Origin: Symsagittifera roscoffensis
Lineage: Eukaryota; Xenacoelomorpha; Acoela; Convolutidae
Assembly: GCF_963678635.1 (NCBI RefSeq)
Contig: NW_026971453.1
Span: 86,870-150,869 of the forward strand
DNA length: 64,000 nt
Direction of reading: 5' to 3'
The notes beneath the pieces are model-generated. The model saw only the letters and a program-made list of their open reading frames with translations. It was not told the origin of the DNA and made no database searches. Of the stretch, positions 10,810-23,545 are shown piece by piece. Numbering within the stretch: the stretch's first letter is position 1; each line of letters starts with the position of its first letter. The translations under genes were made by a program, and so were the position numbers.

Positions 10810-13800
10810 ATGTGTGAAAACCAGTTACAATACTTTGAAGAAATTGAATTTTTTGATCGTTTATGGGGAATGGAACAGATTGAATCACCATTATTAGTTA
10901 CCCCGAAAGCTGATCCTTCTCCTACAGTGTCACCATGGCTTGATGAACCAGATTTTTGGATTTGTCAAGAACACTTCAGTGAGAGCGAAGAAAAGTGCCT
11001 GGATCACTGTCACCCTTCGGGAAAATTTCTAGGATGGACCCACGACAAATGTAATTTAACGCGAAGAAACATAAATTACAGTCCAGTCGTTGGACACAAT
11101 TTGCAGAATTATAACATGCATCATATATGTCTTGCTTTGAACGAATGTGACTCGCGTAGTATAGTACAATACAAGTCATTCCATCCACCGACGAGAAATA
11201 TTTTTCACTAATTATCGGAGTAGTGGTTAAAACAATTACACGAAAAGATCAAACCACACAAAACATTTATGAGTATCTTCGTTTTATAAATTCTTTCAAC
11301 TTCTAAACTCATCGCTACAAAAGTTAATTGACAACTTGTCTGACAACAAATTTATAATTCTGGAAAACCACTTTCGAAACGTAAGCCAAACTTGTAGAGA
11401 TCTCATACTATCCTTATAATTACATGACCGACCGTAAAAATTTTGACGAAAAAGAGTTACCGCCTCTCGAAAAGTGGGTGAATAGTTTAGAAGGAGATAA
11501 AATTGCAATTAATGCTGATAACTTGGTTGAAGCAAAGGAAGTTTTCAATCAATTTAATTGTCAGGACCTGCGCGACTATCATGACATTTATTTGTCATGT
11601 GACACATTGCTCCTAGCCTGTGTCTTGAGGAATTTCGCTCTATCAGCTATGAAACAAATGGCCTTGATTGTGTTCATCATTTCACCGCTTCTAATTTAGC
11701 TGGTGACGCTTTCAAGCGGGTATGTAAAGCTGATGTTGAATTGCTAACGGATCGAGATCATTTAGACATGGTTGAAAAAATGATGCGAGGTGAAACTGCA
11801 TCAATCTTTGAAAAACGACAGTTCTCTGCAAACAACAGGCAAATGAACGAAACATTTAATGCGAGCGAAGATACTACATACGGCTTATGGTTGATGCCAA
11901 CAATTTATACGGTGGAGTAATGCAAACTCACAAACTGCCTGCACGCCATTTCGAGACAATCGGCGTTAGAAATGAAAGAAATAATCAAGAAAACGAAGTT
12001 GAGAATTCCATGTCCATAGAAGAACTTTTAGCAGCCCTTGACGATTCAGACTACGGTTATATTGTTGAAATTGATTTAAAATAGCCTCAATTGTTGCATG
12101 AAAGTCACCGTGACTATCCACTGGCACCCGCTAAGGAAGTTGTTCAAAAAGATTGGTTGAGCAGATACCAAACAAATGTCTCAGAAAAAATGAAAAACAA
12201 TGAAAACTGTGGACCCGCAATAGGTAAAGTGAAAAATTTTCAACAAATTTTACATGATAAAACTCATTATATAATTCACTATAAACACCTGAAACTCTAC
12301 GTGAAGCTTTGCCTTATCTTTACACAACTGTATCGCATCGTAAATTTCAAACAAGAATTGTGGCTCGAACCGAACTGATAACTCTACAAACTGAAAGCGG
12401 CAAAAAACAAGTTTAAAGAAGCCCTGTACAAACTTTTGATCAATTCAATTTATGGAAAAATGTGTGAGTCAAAAAGAAAGAGAATGAAAATCAAGATTTT
12501 ACGAGATGCTGAAGAAACAATGCGAAATATAAGTAAGTTTGAATTTGAAACCTACAAAGTTTTTAGCGAAGACATGGCTGCATTGGCATTAGCACCAACG
12601 AAAATCAGATGGGATGTACCCACAATTGTAGTAGCGTGTATACTAGAGCTAGAAAAGTTTGAGATGTACGAGGTATGTCACTACGAGGTTATGAAGCCCA
12701 ACTTCAACTGTCACCTCTTATACTCAGACACTGACAGCCTATTGTACGAAATAAAAACAGAAAAAAACTCGAATTTTTATGAGAAACTGTACGAGAAACG
12801 TGAAATTATGGACAACTTTGACTTCTTCAATTATCCACCGGACCACTTCCTCTACAATGCAGAAAACAAACTTACAGTTTTAAAGTTTAAAGACGAATTC
12901 CCGGGTGACATTATTACAGAATTCGTTGCATTGAAGCCAAAGCTTCAATCAATACTATCGCAAAGTAAGTACAATTACTTCAAAATTACCGGCTCAAAAT
13001 TGTTCAAAGAGCGCTTTTTATTTTCAAAAATAAAAAAATTTCGAAATTTTTTTTTTTAAAATTTGGTTAAAAAAAGTTTTAAAAAAAATTTTTGTCAAAA
13101 AAATTTCGTTGGAAAAAAAATTTGTTAAAAAAAATTTTTGAAAAAAAAATTTTGTAAAAAAAAATTTTTTGTCATCAAAAAAAAATTGAAAAAAAAATTT
13201 TTTGGAAAAAAAAATTTTTTGAAAAAAAAATTATTTTCTAAGTGAACGATTTAGGTTTTTTGTGAATGATTTAAGTGTGGTTAAGTGAATGATTTAGGTT
13301 TTTTGTGTTTCTGTGGGTGGGGAGGGGTAGCTTAAATGGTTATCACCTTTTTTAAATATGGGGGGTGTGGATCTTCAGAAAAGGATGCGTACATACTTTT
13401 TTTATTTTCAACTTTAAGTGTAAGTTTACAAAACAGTTAGATATAAAATGATTAGTGAGCATCATTTTTTTTAGATACACGTAAGCACTCTGCAAAAGGA
13501 ATCACTACGGTGACTCAACGGTTGCTGACTCATGAAAAATACATCGAAACTCTCGCGTCTGGAAACCTTGTGCGAGCAGAAAATACTCGCATCATCTCCG
13601 AGAGGCATATTCTGAACACTGTTAGAGCAAACAAAATCGCATTATCAGCCTATGATGATGAGCGATACATCCTCAGCGATGGTATCTCCACATTGCCATA
13701 CGGTCACTATAGAGCCGTAAATGCTTCTATCTTTCCCCATAGCAATCAGGATGATGATGATGATAGCGAAAGGAACGTGAGTGAAACTAATAGCACCAGT

Positions 13801-14175
13801 CACCACAAAGATCAAGATTTAGACGCTTGGCTGGAATTTTTCGAGGAAGAAGATGAGATAGTCGACTGGGATCAGGAGAGCTCGAACCAAGAAGAAATCT
13901 TCACGCAGGATACGAATTATGGGTCAGAAGATAGCTTTCTTGTGTTGGATACTCATCCGAGCCGATCGTTGAGAGACCTGTTAAGAAGTATCACCAGCTA
14001 TGAAGCTCCAGATCCAGGTAGAATCCGTGTCACGGAAATTGAGAGTGATAGTGAAAACGATGATTTGGTTGATCCAAATGCAGTTACTTCTTCTTCGCCG
14101 TCGGATGATGAATGGTACCTCGACCGCGAAGCAGCACCGCACTCAAAGAGACGCAAAACAAACAAAAAACTCTAA
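10810..14175 (+). pseudogene. Protein-primed family-B DNA polymerase (Polinton/adintovirus-type), broken
   Basis: Replicative polymerase of a Polinton/adintovirus-like element. Recognisable blocks in order: the DHCH..GKF zinc-like motif followed by HNLQNYN (about 11010-11110); a KELPP...FNCQDL.DYHD.YL..D..LLA stretch (11424-11640); DANNLYGGVM (about 11890); a DYPLAP block (about 12115); NSIYGKM, the helix before the palm (12437); the catalytic YSDTDSLLYEI motif (about 12721); a FKDEFPG..ITEFVALKPK block (about 12890); and the conserved C-terminal TLPYGHYR (about 13692). An acidic tail with a basic KRRKTNKK end closes the frame at 14175. It is broken by frame changes near 11303, 11415, 11655, 11885 and 12375 and by an in-frame TAG at 12082. 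A 510-bp intron-like insert lies at 12965-13474. It is not functional as it stands. Confidence 0.9.
12965..13474 (+). other. Intron-like insert in the polymerase gene
   Basis: Polymerase homology stops after the VALKPK block and resumes 510 bp later. The interval begins GTAAGT and ends TTTTTTTTAG, and removing it keeps the polymerase frame (phase 1). Inside, 13030-13240 is a low-complexity run of A and T homopolymers separated by single G or C residues. Two copies of a GTGAA.GATTTAGGTTTTTTGTG motif follow (about 13240-13310). A spliceosomal intron is the simplest reading. The alternative is a late insertion whose edges mimic splice sites. Confidence 0.6.
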
Positions 14176-14633
14176 GGTTCTGTGTTTGACTCAAGTTGAA
14201 TACAAAATTTAATGTTGTAAATTAGTGTACAATATTATACTTACTTTCCACGTTTGTTCACTGTTAGGTAATGGCGGGCTACTTTAAATCCACTTTTGGT
14301 TTTGTGTTACTAATTTATCTGGAGTGGTTTTGAGAGTTTTCATATTGGAATTGACCCCAAACTGTTTTTGGTGCATTTAACCGACACTTGTTTTTGAAGA
14401 TTGTGTGTATAAATCAACCATTTCATTCCATATCTATTTTAACCAAGACTAAAGATTTTGTAGAAACATTGAAAGAACCATTTCTCAAAGACCTTCAACA
14501 GCAAAACGCATTGAATAGTTTTAGTTCAATTGGAATACAACATAGCTTGCCGAGCTATAGGTGGCGGAAAGAAAAAATATATCGCCAGAACGATTTTGTT
14601 TTAACCAACACAACTTTGACACAAGGATCATTA
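14176..14633. other. AT-rich spacer between polymerase and satellite
   Basis: No supported gene or repeat is seen. The only open frame (14388-14654) runs into the satellite and has no recognisable content. The first degenerate satellite-like units appear at about 14630. Confidence 0.5.
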
Positions 14634-16870
14634 AGTATAAAAATTATACATTGAGATCATTAGGGATCAAAATTTTTACATAGGGATCATTAGGGATCAA
14701 AAATTTTACATAGGGATCATTAGCTATAAAAATTATACAGAGGGATCATTAGATATAAATATTTTACATAGGGATCATTAGGTATGAATTTTTTACATAG
14801 GGATCATTAGGTATAAATATTTTACATAGGGATCATTAGTTATAAATATTTTACATAGGGATCATTAGGTATAAATATTTTACATAGGGATCATTAGGTA
14901 TGAATTTTTTACATAGGGATCATTAGGTATAAATATTTTACATAGGGATCATTAGTTATAAATATTTTACATAGGGATCATTAGGTATAAATATTTTACA
15001 AAGGGATCATTAGTTATAAATATTTTACATAGGGATCATTAGGTATAAATATTTTACATAGGGATCATTAGGTATAAAAATTATACATAGGGATCATTAG
15101 GTATAAATATTTTACATAGGCATCATTAGGTATAAATATTTTACATAGGGATCATTAAGTATAAATATTTTACATAGGGATCATTAGTTATAAATATTTT
15201 ACATTGGGATCATTAGGTATAAATATTTTACATAGGGATCATTAGGTATAAATATTTTACATAGGGATCATTAGGCATAAATATTTTACATAGGGATCAT
15301 TAGGCATAAATATTTACATAGGGATCATTAGGTATAAATATTTTACATAGGGATCATTAGCTATAAATATTTTACAAAGGGATCATTAGGTATAAATATT
15401 TTACATAGGGATCATTAGCTATAAATATTTTACATAGGGATCATTAGGTATAAATATTTTACATAGGGATCATTAGGTATAAATATTTACATAGGGATCA
15501 TTAGCTATAAACATTTTACATAGGGATCATTAGGTATAAATATTTTACATAGGGATCATTAGCTATAAATATTTTATATAGGGATCATTAGGTATAAATA
15601 TTTTACATAGGGATCATTAGGCATAAATATTTTACATAGGGATTATTAGGCATAAATATTTACATAGGGATAATTAGGTATAAATATTTTACATAGGGAT
15701 CATTAGCTATAAATATTTTACAAAGGGATCATTAGGTATAAATATTTTACATGGGGATCATTAGCTATAAATATTTTACATAGGGATCATTAGTTATAAA
15801 TATTTTACATAGGGATCATTAGTTATAAATATTTTACATAGGGATCATTAGGTATAAATATTTTACATAGGGATCATTAGGTATAAATATTTTACATAGG
15901 GATCATTAGCTATAAATATTTTACATAGGGATCATTAGGTATAAATATTTTACATAGGGATCATTAGGTATGAATATTTTACAAAGGGATCATTAGTTAT
16001 AAATATTTTACATAGGGATCATTAGGTATAAATATTTTACATAGGGATCATTAGGCATAAATAATTACATAGGGATCATTAGGTATAAATATTTTACATA
16101 GGGATCATTAGCTATAAATATTTTACAAAGGGATCATTAGGTATAAATATTTTACATAGGGATCATTAGTTATAAATATTTTACATAGGGATCATTAGGT
16201 ATAAATATTTTACATAGGGATCATTAGGTATAAATATTTTACATAGGGATCATTAGGCATAAATATTTTACATAGAGATCATTAGGCATAAATATTTACA
16301 TAGGGATCATTAGGTATAAATATTTTACATAGGGATCATTAGGTATGAATATTTTACAAAGGGATCATTAGTTATAAATATTTTACATAGGGATCATTAG
16401 GTATAAATATTTTACATAGGGATCATTAGGTATAAGAATTATACATAGGGATCATTAGGTATAAATATTTTACATAGGGATCATTAGGTATAAATATTTT
16501 ACATAGGGATCATTAGGTATAAAACTTTTACATAGGGATCATTAGTTATAAATATTTTACATAGGGATCATTAGGTATAAATATTTTACATAGGGATCAT
16601 TAGGTATAAATATTTTACATAGGGATCATTAGGCATAAATATTTTACATAGGGATCATTAGGCATAAATATTTACATAGGGATCATTAGGTATAAATATT
16701 TTACATAGGGATCATTAGCTATAAATATTTTACAAAGGGATCATTAGGTATAAATATTTTACATAGGGATCATTAGCTATAAATATTTTACATAGGGATC
16801 ATTAGGTATAAATATTTTACATAGGGATCATTAGGTATAAATATTTACATAGGGATCATTAGGAATAGTC
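14634..16870. repeat. 29-bp satellite, about 77 units, with higher-order structure
   Basis: The repeat core is TAGGGATCATTAG followed by a variable GGTATA, GCTATA, GTTATA or GGCATA and then AATATTTTACA, 29 bp in all; some units are 27-28 bp because the T run is shorter. Variants are not random: a block of two GGCATA units, a GGTATA unit, then a GCTATA unit ending CAAAG recurs near 15270, 15610 and 16630 (with related blocks near 16040 and 16255). That indicates higher-order repeats of roughly 340-380 bp. The array begins with degenerate units and ends at 16870 beside a C-rich stretch (about 16900-16916). Confidence 0.95.
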
Positions 16871-16945
16871 TATACCCAATGTTCCCTATAGGGATCACCC
16901 CCCCCTCCCCCCCCCTGATCCCAGTGTCGTATATCTATACTACTC

Positions 16946-19925
16946 CGCACTCTGACTGGACCGACACTAGAAATGGAAATACTGAGTCAATGTGGACAAA
17001 GAACTTTACAAGATTTCAAGCCATCCAGCATGAACCATGGAATGGGAAGCGTCGTAGGACAGCTAATCCCAGTGGAGTATAACCGATTGACAGTGTCAGA
17101 AACGGTCTCGATTGTGTTGAACCCGCTGGTGGATACATGGAGATGGTGGAGTACCTAAAAGCGGCTAGAGGACACTTAATCGCTCTAGAAAACAAAGGCG
17201 CCATGAAAAGTTACCTGGAGACGATAATACAAGGCACGACCATGAAGCAGAAGGCATACGGAACGTTGGTCTCCTCTGAAATGCACGCGGAAACGATAGA
17301 CCAGTTATTGAGCCTACCATGGAGAGCGGTGGTGTTACGGAATTTAGAAGGAGAAATGAGAACCACTCCGAAATTACACGCTCTGATAGCCATACCCTAT
17401 GCGAGAACGGAAATGCAACTTAGAGTCGCTTGGTGCATGATTGGATTGAAAGGGGTCGAATATGACTCAGAAGCAAGAAAAAGATCGTAAGAAGAGAAGG
17501 TATTCTTGATGACGAATATGAGAGATCTAATGGCCCAAGAGGGAGCGGCAGTGGCGTGCGCGAAGCGGAGAGACGCTCTCTGTTACATTCGATTTATGCT
17601 AGAACAAATATCAGTGCCGACATTGAAAACTTGTGTCAAGATGCTAAAAGAAGGCGATGAAAAAGCAAAAGCCTTGCTCTTGCTAGCACTCTTGGACATA
17701 CATCAGAGTAAACGGATGCGAGTGAACATGAAGGAGCCTGGGGAACTGGAACATTTGAAGAAGATAGACAAATAAGGAGATTCTGGAACAAGGAGCTGAG
17801 GCTCACAAAAGAATCCATAGGAGCACTGCCGAAGTCCAGTGAATATTGCGGACCGATCAGGAAGAAATCATACAGTTACGTATCCGGGATCGTAGCAACC
17901 TTTTCTTTAGTGAAGACGTACGCGATTGTTTCTTCGACTACAAGCATGCAGTTTTACTGAGGTTCCGGCTTTCTAGAATTGTGACGGTAAGGAGCGCTGC
18001 TAATCAGCAGGCTAAACTGTGTTTTGTGTTGAAAGAAAAGGTGACTGCACCTTCAGTGCCAAAATCTGAAAACCGAGTAGAATTTGGATTGGGATTCTCA
18101 GATAAGCTGCTGAAAACAAGTCTAATGGTGGTTTGGTAACTGATCAAATCATCATGGTGTCCGAGTCCTAACGCCGATTCGATATTGCGAGCGACACAGG
18201 ATGTGCAGAAGGAATTGAATTCAGACTGTAACTTGCGTGACCTGAACAAAATTTACAATTTGATGACGACTGCCTCTAAGAGCAACGGAGAAAACAAAGT
18301 GGAGTTGCCAGGCTGGGGACCAGAGGACTGGCTTAAACCTGGTAGCTGTCTGGTGAAAGTCTGGGACTCGAAGGTCACATCTGTGGAGGTCTTAATTGCG
18401 TGATGACTCTTGCGAGACAACACAAGCAATTAACGACATTGTTCGGGAACATAGTAATGAAAGCAAAAACGGAAACGAAATTGATTGCAGATTGCCACGG
18501 AGGAGCACCCTCCGTGGCAATCCAGTGACTGCACTAGGATTCTAGTGACTGCACTAGGATTCTACAGCAGGTTTGGTTCTCTAGAGTCACTATTGAATAT
18601 AGAACAAAAGCATGAGATGGTCACAAAAGCATCAGTGTAGAAGTGTTTCCGGGAGTTTTGCAAACTGCGCAAAAGTTTTTTGGAAGGTGGAGGGAAGCGA
18701 TCGAGGCGGAAATGAACTCCCGGCACAGTGAAACCTGTCGCAGACCGTCGTGAGCGCGATATCTAGTTGGACCGACATTAGCTCCAATGTGCAAAAGCAG
18801 ATACCCAGTGCATTTCGTAGCGGTGGATGTGAAGAGTACGAGGACGATCGTGGATCAAGCATACTCAGTGCCGACATGCGTAAGATTAGCGAGGATGTCA
18901 GAAAAGTCTTACGAGTTACTTTGCAAGAAGTTCTCAGGAGTTCCAGAAAGAACCAAGGAAGAATTAGAACCGATACTGGCAAAGAAGTTCATAGGATACG
19001 TCAGTGGGAACTTCAGTGATTTTGAAAGACAGAGACAAAAAGGATCAACAGCAACGGCTTACAATGCAGTAGACGAGAATGATGAAATCGATCGAGTGGT
19101 GATGGAAGTAGAAACACTACTGGAAGCGTCGGGAAAGCGTAATTGGAGGATCATTATGTTGACACATGATGAGTTTCCCTGCCATTGCTTGCTACAAACA
19201 TGGTGGTATCCCGGGCGTAGTAATCTGTTGTTGATCCGGGAGTGTGGAGAGCTGCTCTCCATGGGCTTACCAGATTCATCACAGCCCGTAACGATAGTGA
19301 AAGTGGGAGTTATGATGCGATACGATGGCTGGAATCTCTTGTGAAAGAGAACAATCGACAAGAAACGCCTACGAAAGAACAATTACAGGAGTTAGATTGT
19401 CTAAAAGATTCAAACCTTTTCGAGAAAACATGCAAAATCTTGAAGATTCCGTTGGAAGTGAAAACGATATAGTCCAGAAGACGACTGATGCCATGGTTTA
19501 GAGCCAACATGACTGCATGTTTGTGGGAACATGCCAAAAAGCATATGTCGAGGCACAGCAGAGTGTACAGTGCGTATCAGCTGGACATTGGAGCGAGAAC
19601 ATTCAAGCGAGCTTTTGTAACTCATCGGAATGCACTGACTACCGCAATAAAGAAGACGTCGAGAATAAGTGAATGTGACGGGAGAGAAAGAGAAGAAATG
19701 TTGAAGGAAGACCTGGAGAGAAACGTGACGTTGTGCCTCCACAACAGCTTCTGGCGAAACAGGGAAACTGACGTTGATCCTCTATCTTGTTGCAAACAAA
19801 GAGTAGAAGAGCAGAAGTGTTGGAGTTCTGCCTCCAACAGCGCCAGATTAGCCACTGATGTGTTGCAAGACTTAGAAACTGAAAGCGCAGAGTCAGTATT
19901 GCAGAAGGAGGAGATGGATCAATGA
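16946..19925 (+). pseudogene. Degenerate second copy of the giant element's ORF3
   Basis: On the plus strand this region is homologous, block by block, to ORF3 of the full element (minus strand 28230-25271), starting about 400 codons into it and continuing to its C-terminus. It is split into at least eight frames by stops and indels (for example 17137-17490, 17506-17775, 18787-19344 and 19488-19925). The last frame reads continuously through a point where the full-length copy has a small insertion, so it shows the original C-terminus of ORF3. Homology begins abruptly at about 16946, 30-75 bp after the satellite and its C-rich edge, so the copy is 5'-truncated. Confidence 0.9.
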
Positions 19926-20754
19926 CAAACTGCCAAAAAACAAGATGCAAAAAGAAAAAATTAGAAAAACTTAGAAGTTTTCGAACTTCTAAATTGCGAA
20001 AACAAAGAAAAAAGTATTGAAGGAGAAAATGTTAAACACTCAGATTTGTTTTGTGTGTCAAAAACTCAAATGAGAATTAAAGCAACTAAGTTTGCAATTA
20101 AAACTGGAAAGAAAACTTTTAGTTGAATTTTGAAGATTAAAGATTTTGTTGCGTTTATAAATTTACCTTGTGATTTCAGATAGTGGCTTTAGAGGCACTG
20201 ACTATTTATTTAGAGAGGCTTGAGTGGAGAGTATTTTAAGTATTCTAGCCTGCATGACTGCTTTTAGTCAACTAAGATGACTGATCAGTTTGTGGTGATA
20301 TGAAAGGCTCGAGTAATCTCTTGAAGAGGGAGATTATCTCATTGTTCCTTCTAACCACCGAGTTTTTCAACTTAAATATGAACTATGACCAATGAGAACT
20401 AAATTTTCGAAGGGAAGAAGCATAGTAGGATAATTTTAGCGTGTTGGTTGGCAGGACTGTCCTGCGTCCCAACGCTTTTTAAACCTAGGAGAAAAGCTTT
20501 TAAATCGGGATCTTGACGTTAGAAGTCAGAAAAAATGTTTTATCTTAAGTCATATCCTCGAAAGTGCAGATTAGTGAAAAAATTTGGAAGGCTATAAGAG
20601 TCTACTATGATGCCATTTGTATTCTGCAGTGAGTCGATGTGATGTGGATAAAAATGATTTGATGCATTTTGTAAATTCTGTTCGGTGGCACTGTACCAAT
20701 TTGATGAAGACTACGAGACTCAAAAAAGACATTGACCGGGCTGTCCGAGGAATA
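19926..20754 (+). other. 3' untranslated region of the truncated giant-element copy
   Basis: Non-coding sequence homologous to the region between ORF3 and the 3' LTR of the full element (25270-24454, opposite strand). It includes a short GCAGGAC.GTCCTGC-type hairpin near 20452. No gene is seen. Confidence 0.75.
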
Positions 20755-21660
20755 TGTGACATTTGACCAGAATGTACCAAAATGCAAGTTTGGATTAGAT
20801 TTTTATTGATACATCTGACGGTTTTTATGAAATTAGTGGTGTTAATCGTCCATTTTAACGAACAAGGAATGGTTAGTTTGAACTGGCATTGGAATTTTTA
20901 AAATTTCGTTCTGAGCGCGAAAGACACGAAACCATTTTATCTTTTGCTATCACTGAAACTGTGAAATAACACAAAAATAGAATTTGTGGAGAAAAACAGC
21001 GAACGGCAATTGTGCGATTCTGATCGAGATTGAAGAAAAACAACTTTCAGAAGATCATTCCGAGTGGTAACAATTTTGCCGCTACAATTGTTACAACACG
21101 AATCCCTAGAACCAGGAAGGGTATTGGGACGACGTGTCCAGCCTTCTGGGAGGAAACATGAAGGTTATTTGCCCAGCTTCTAGAATCCGGAGGGGTCTCG
21201 GGAGAAAACTGTAACTCTGTTTTATAAATTTTTAGCTTCCTGACAATGTCCTGAAATGAATTCAATTAACATCAAATTAATTTTTAGAATATGAGAATCT
21301 AGGAGTTGAGGTAAAGGGTTGATCAATCTTCGATGGAGATGATGATTTTATCTGTTGAACAAAAATATTAGTAATATTGTGAATATGTAAAAGCCCTGTT
21401 TTTAGGAGTGACCTTGTGGTCTGGGGATACTGAGACCCAGCTATGAGCACACTATTTTGCGAGTGTTTAAGGTAATCAGAACGTTCTGATCGAAGCCGGA
21501 AGCAGTAACGTTCTTGTTGACCCGATATTAGGAAGACCACCAAAAGAACTGGCTTTGGCAGAGACGGTGAAAAGCATGTAGAGCTGTGTTTGGACGCTAG
21601 CCAGTCGTTTTAGGACCTAGTTTTATGTTCCGTCGATATGTTCTATCGGGCGAATGTTAA
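20755..21660 (+). mobile_element. 3' LTR of the truncated, plus-strand giant-element copy
   Basis: About 906 bp beginning TGTGACATTTGACC and ending GGGCGAATGTTA. It is the reverse-complement match of the 908-bp LTRs at 23546-24453 and 47143-48050 but clearly more diverged, so this insertion is older. It directly follows the 3' untranslated region of the truncated copy. Confidence 0.9.
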
Positions 21661-22026
21661 TTTTCAGAGCATGAGTAGCTAGAAAGAGGAAAGGGTCAAT
21701 CCCACTCAAATGGATTTAGTATACAACTGTGACTAAAATAAAATAATATATAATGATTTTCGAGCCGTGTTTTTAATGTAGTCTGGGGATCCGAGACCCA
21801 GCTATGTGGTCATCTTCGCATGCAACGAAAGCTGATCAAAATTCGTTTGACTGACGTTTGACTTAAAAATGATAACTTTTTACTAAGCCCTAAAGAGACC
21901 AGAAAATCAACTGGCTAGGTCTAGACTGTGAAAAACGGGTAGAATTCAGGTAACTGACGCCGGCCAGTCGTCAATAGGTGCTTTTTCTACGCTCCGTCAC
22001 TATGTAGTATTTGGGCGAATGTTACA
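21661..22026 (+). mobile_element. Second, partial and more diverged LTR segment
   Basis: The 3' third of the LTR is repeated directly after the preceding LTR: the GTCTGGGGAT..GAGACCCAGCTATG block recurs, and the segment ends with the terminal GGGCGAATGTTACA at 22026. It is more diverged than its neighbour. It could be an older solo-LTR remnant or a local duplication. Confidence 0.75.
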
Positions 22027-22372
22027 GATTAAAAATCGTGAAGCAACTCTAGAATTAGTGTAAACTAATTGAAATTGACTCTGAGGAAGTTTTAAAATAA
22101 ACAAGTTCAGCTCAAGGAGAATTTTTATTCCCAGGACCACTGGGCAGCTTGGGCTGTCCACCTTCCCAATCAAATATCACTCTCGTCCAGTCAATTGCAA
22201 TTCTTTTCTTGAATTCTCGATCAGGAACAAGACAACTCTACTCACACTGAAGATCCTGGTTAAATTACGAATAGCAATTTAACTCGTGTTTTCTATCGAC
22301 TTTCCCGCAATTATCACTCGAGTCTTCTGATCTAATTCAGTGCGTATTTTCAGTTGTCACGAGAAACCTGAG
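22027..22372. other. Short unassigned stretch before the hAT element
   Basis: No feature is supported. A minus-strand open stretch of about 38 codons (22235-22120) has a protein-like composition but is too short to call. Confidence 0.4.
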
Positions 22373-22785
22373 CATGGCAGCAGGCATTTCGGGACCCGAC
22401 ATTTTTCAAACCCGAAACCCGATTACCCGATAAGCTAAAACCCGAACCCGAACCCGACGGTTTCTTCAAACCCGAACCCGAACCCGACATTCATTTCAAA
22501 CCCGAAACCCGGCCCGAAACCCGAAAAAGATCTCAAAACCCGATTACCCGACCCGATACCCGACATGCCCGATTTTCAGGTAGATTAAATGGTATGAACG
22601 TTGACGCAATAAATTTGATGCGTTTTTAGAGTGTAACTTTCTCTTACAGTGAACAATAAAAATAGCTGTAAAAACAATATTTATGCAATAAATGTGTATT
22701 AAAATGGGAATGTATATAGAAAACAAAAAAGTTCAACGGAAATATAAAGCTGTATTATTATGAAATGGGAACGTACAAGTACGTA

Positions 22786-23545
22786 TTAAACGCATTCCTC
22801 GGTGAGTTTCAAGAACACGTTGCGTGTAAAATTCTCCGTCTTAAGTCGCGATTGAATATCCTTCTTCAAGTACTTTGCATAACTGAACGCTCTCTCAATG
22901 TCAGAATTTGTTGCGGGAATTTGTCTCAATGTTCTTCGCATTTGTTCCTCTTTTGGTCCAACTGCCCTTTCAAGTTGTAAGAAGTCTTTGAAAGAAGTTG
23001 GCGTTGCATAAGTATGCTCGGTCTGTTGCAAGTTTTCAATATTGTCATCAATTTCTTTCGCCAACCGCTTGTATAATTTACCGCGTTTGTTAAACGCCTG
23101 GACAATGTGTCAAAGTCTTCATCGGCCTCGTCGGACATAGACACCAATAAATTTTTCGTGATGATTGTTCGTCCATTTGTCTAGAGCCAAGACTAACTTC
23201 TCTTTCCCCTCTAGTAATTTCTTAATGAGATCTATGCGCTCGAAGTATTTGGCATTAAGTGTCCGATTGAGATCATCATAAGTTGGTACAGCTAGGCCAG
23301 ATTTTTGAAACAGTTTCTTGAAGCGAGGGGAACTGCTAACTTTTGTTACTGACACATTGTCAAGATATACGAATTGGGAATGGAAAGTAAACTTTTCAGT
23401 ATTCGAGTTCAGAAATTTTCTTATGGAAATTTGATTTACATCTTCCGACTCAGTGGAAGTGCAGCTGCTAATGTGCCTTTCAAGAGCTGACGTATTGCTC
23501 TTTTTACATGAAAATAAACTTTTGCAACGAACGCACTTCCGCGCT
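22786..23545 (-). pseudogene. hAT transposase, remainder after the insertion
   Basis: Starting at 23545 the minus strand encodes the BED zinc-finger continuation (KCVRCKSLFSCKKSNTSALERH; Cys pair then the final His), then the first part of the RNase-H-like core (LALDKWTNNHHEKFIGVY). The middle of the catalytic core and its insertion domain are missing. After frame changes near 23130 and 23060 the C-terminal dimerisation region follows (ATNSDIERAFSYAKYL...RLKTENFTRNVFLKL), ending near 22789. The internal deletion and frame changes make it inactive. Confidence 0.85.

Larger units (their letters stand above)
1..11044. repeat. Tandem array of a 4.55-kb segment (at least 2.4 copies)
   Basis: The same sequence recurs with a period of 4,553-4,554 bp: position 1 matches 4554 and 9108, and 872 matches 5426 and 9979. 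The copies differ by only a few substitutions and homopolymer indels. The duplication junctions are at 1937/1938 and 6491/6492, where polymerase coding sequence ends abruptly after a shared CCCACG. In the third copy the same stretch continues uninterrupted past 11044 into the rest of the polymerase gene. Units are therefore <1-1937, 1938-6491 and 6492-11044, the last being joined to native downstream sequence. The array runs off the left edge, so the copy number is a minimum. Confidence 0.95.

Noticed and set aside
14000-14212. Separate small basic protein overlapping the polymerase tail
   Set aside because: It is an alternative frame of the acidic polymerase C-terminus with low-complexity composition.
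14634-16870. CRISPR-like array of regularly spaced repeats
   Set aside because: The units are contiguous with no unique spacers and the context is eukaryotic; it is a satellite.
16880-16920. C-rich run as a telomere remnant beside the satellite
   Set aside because: It is a single short C run with no repeated telomere-like unit.
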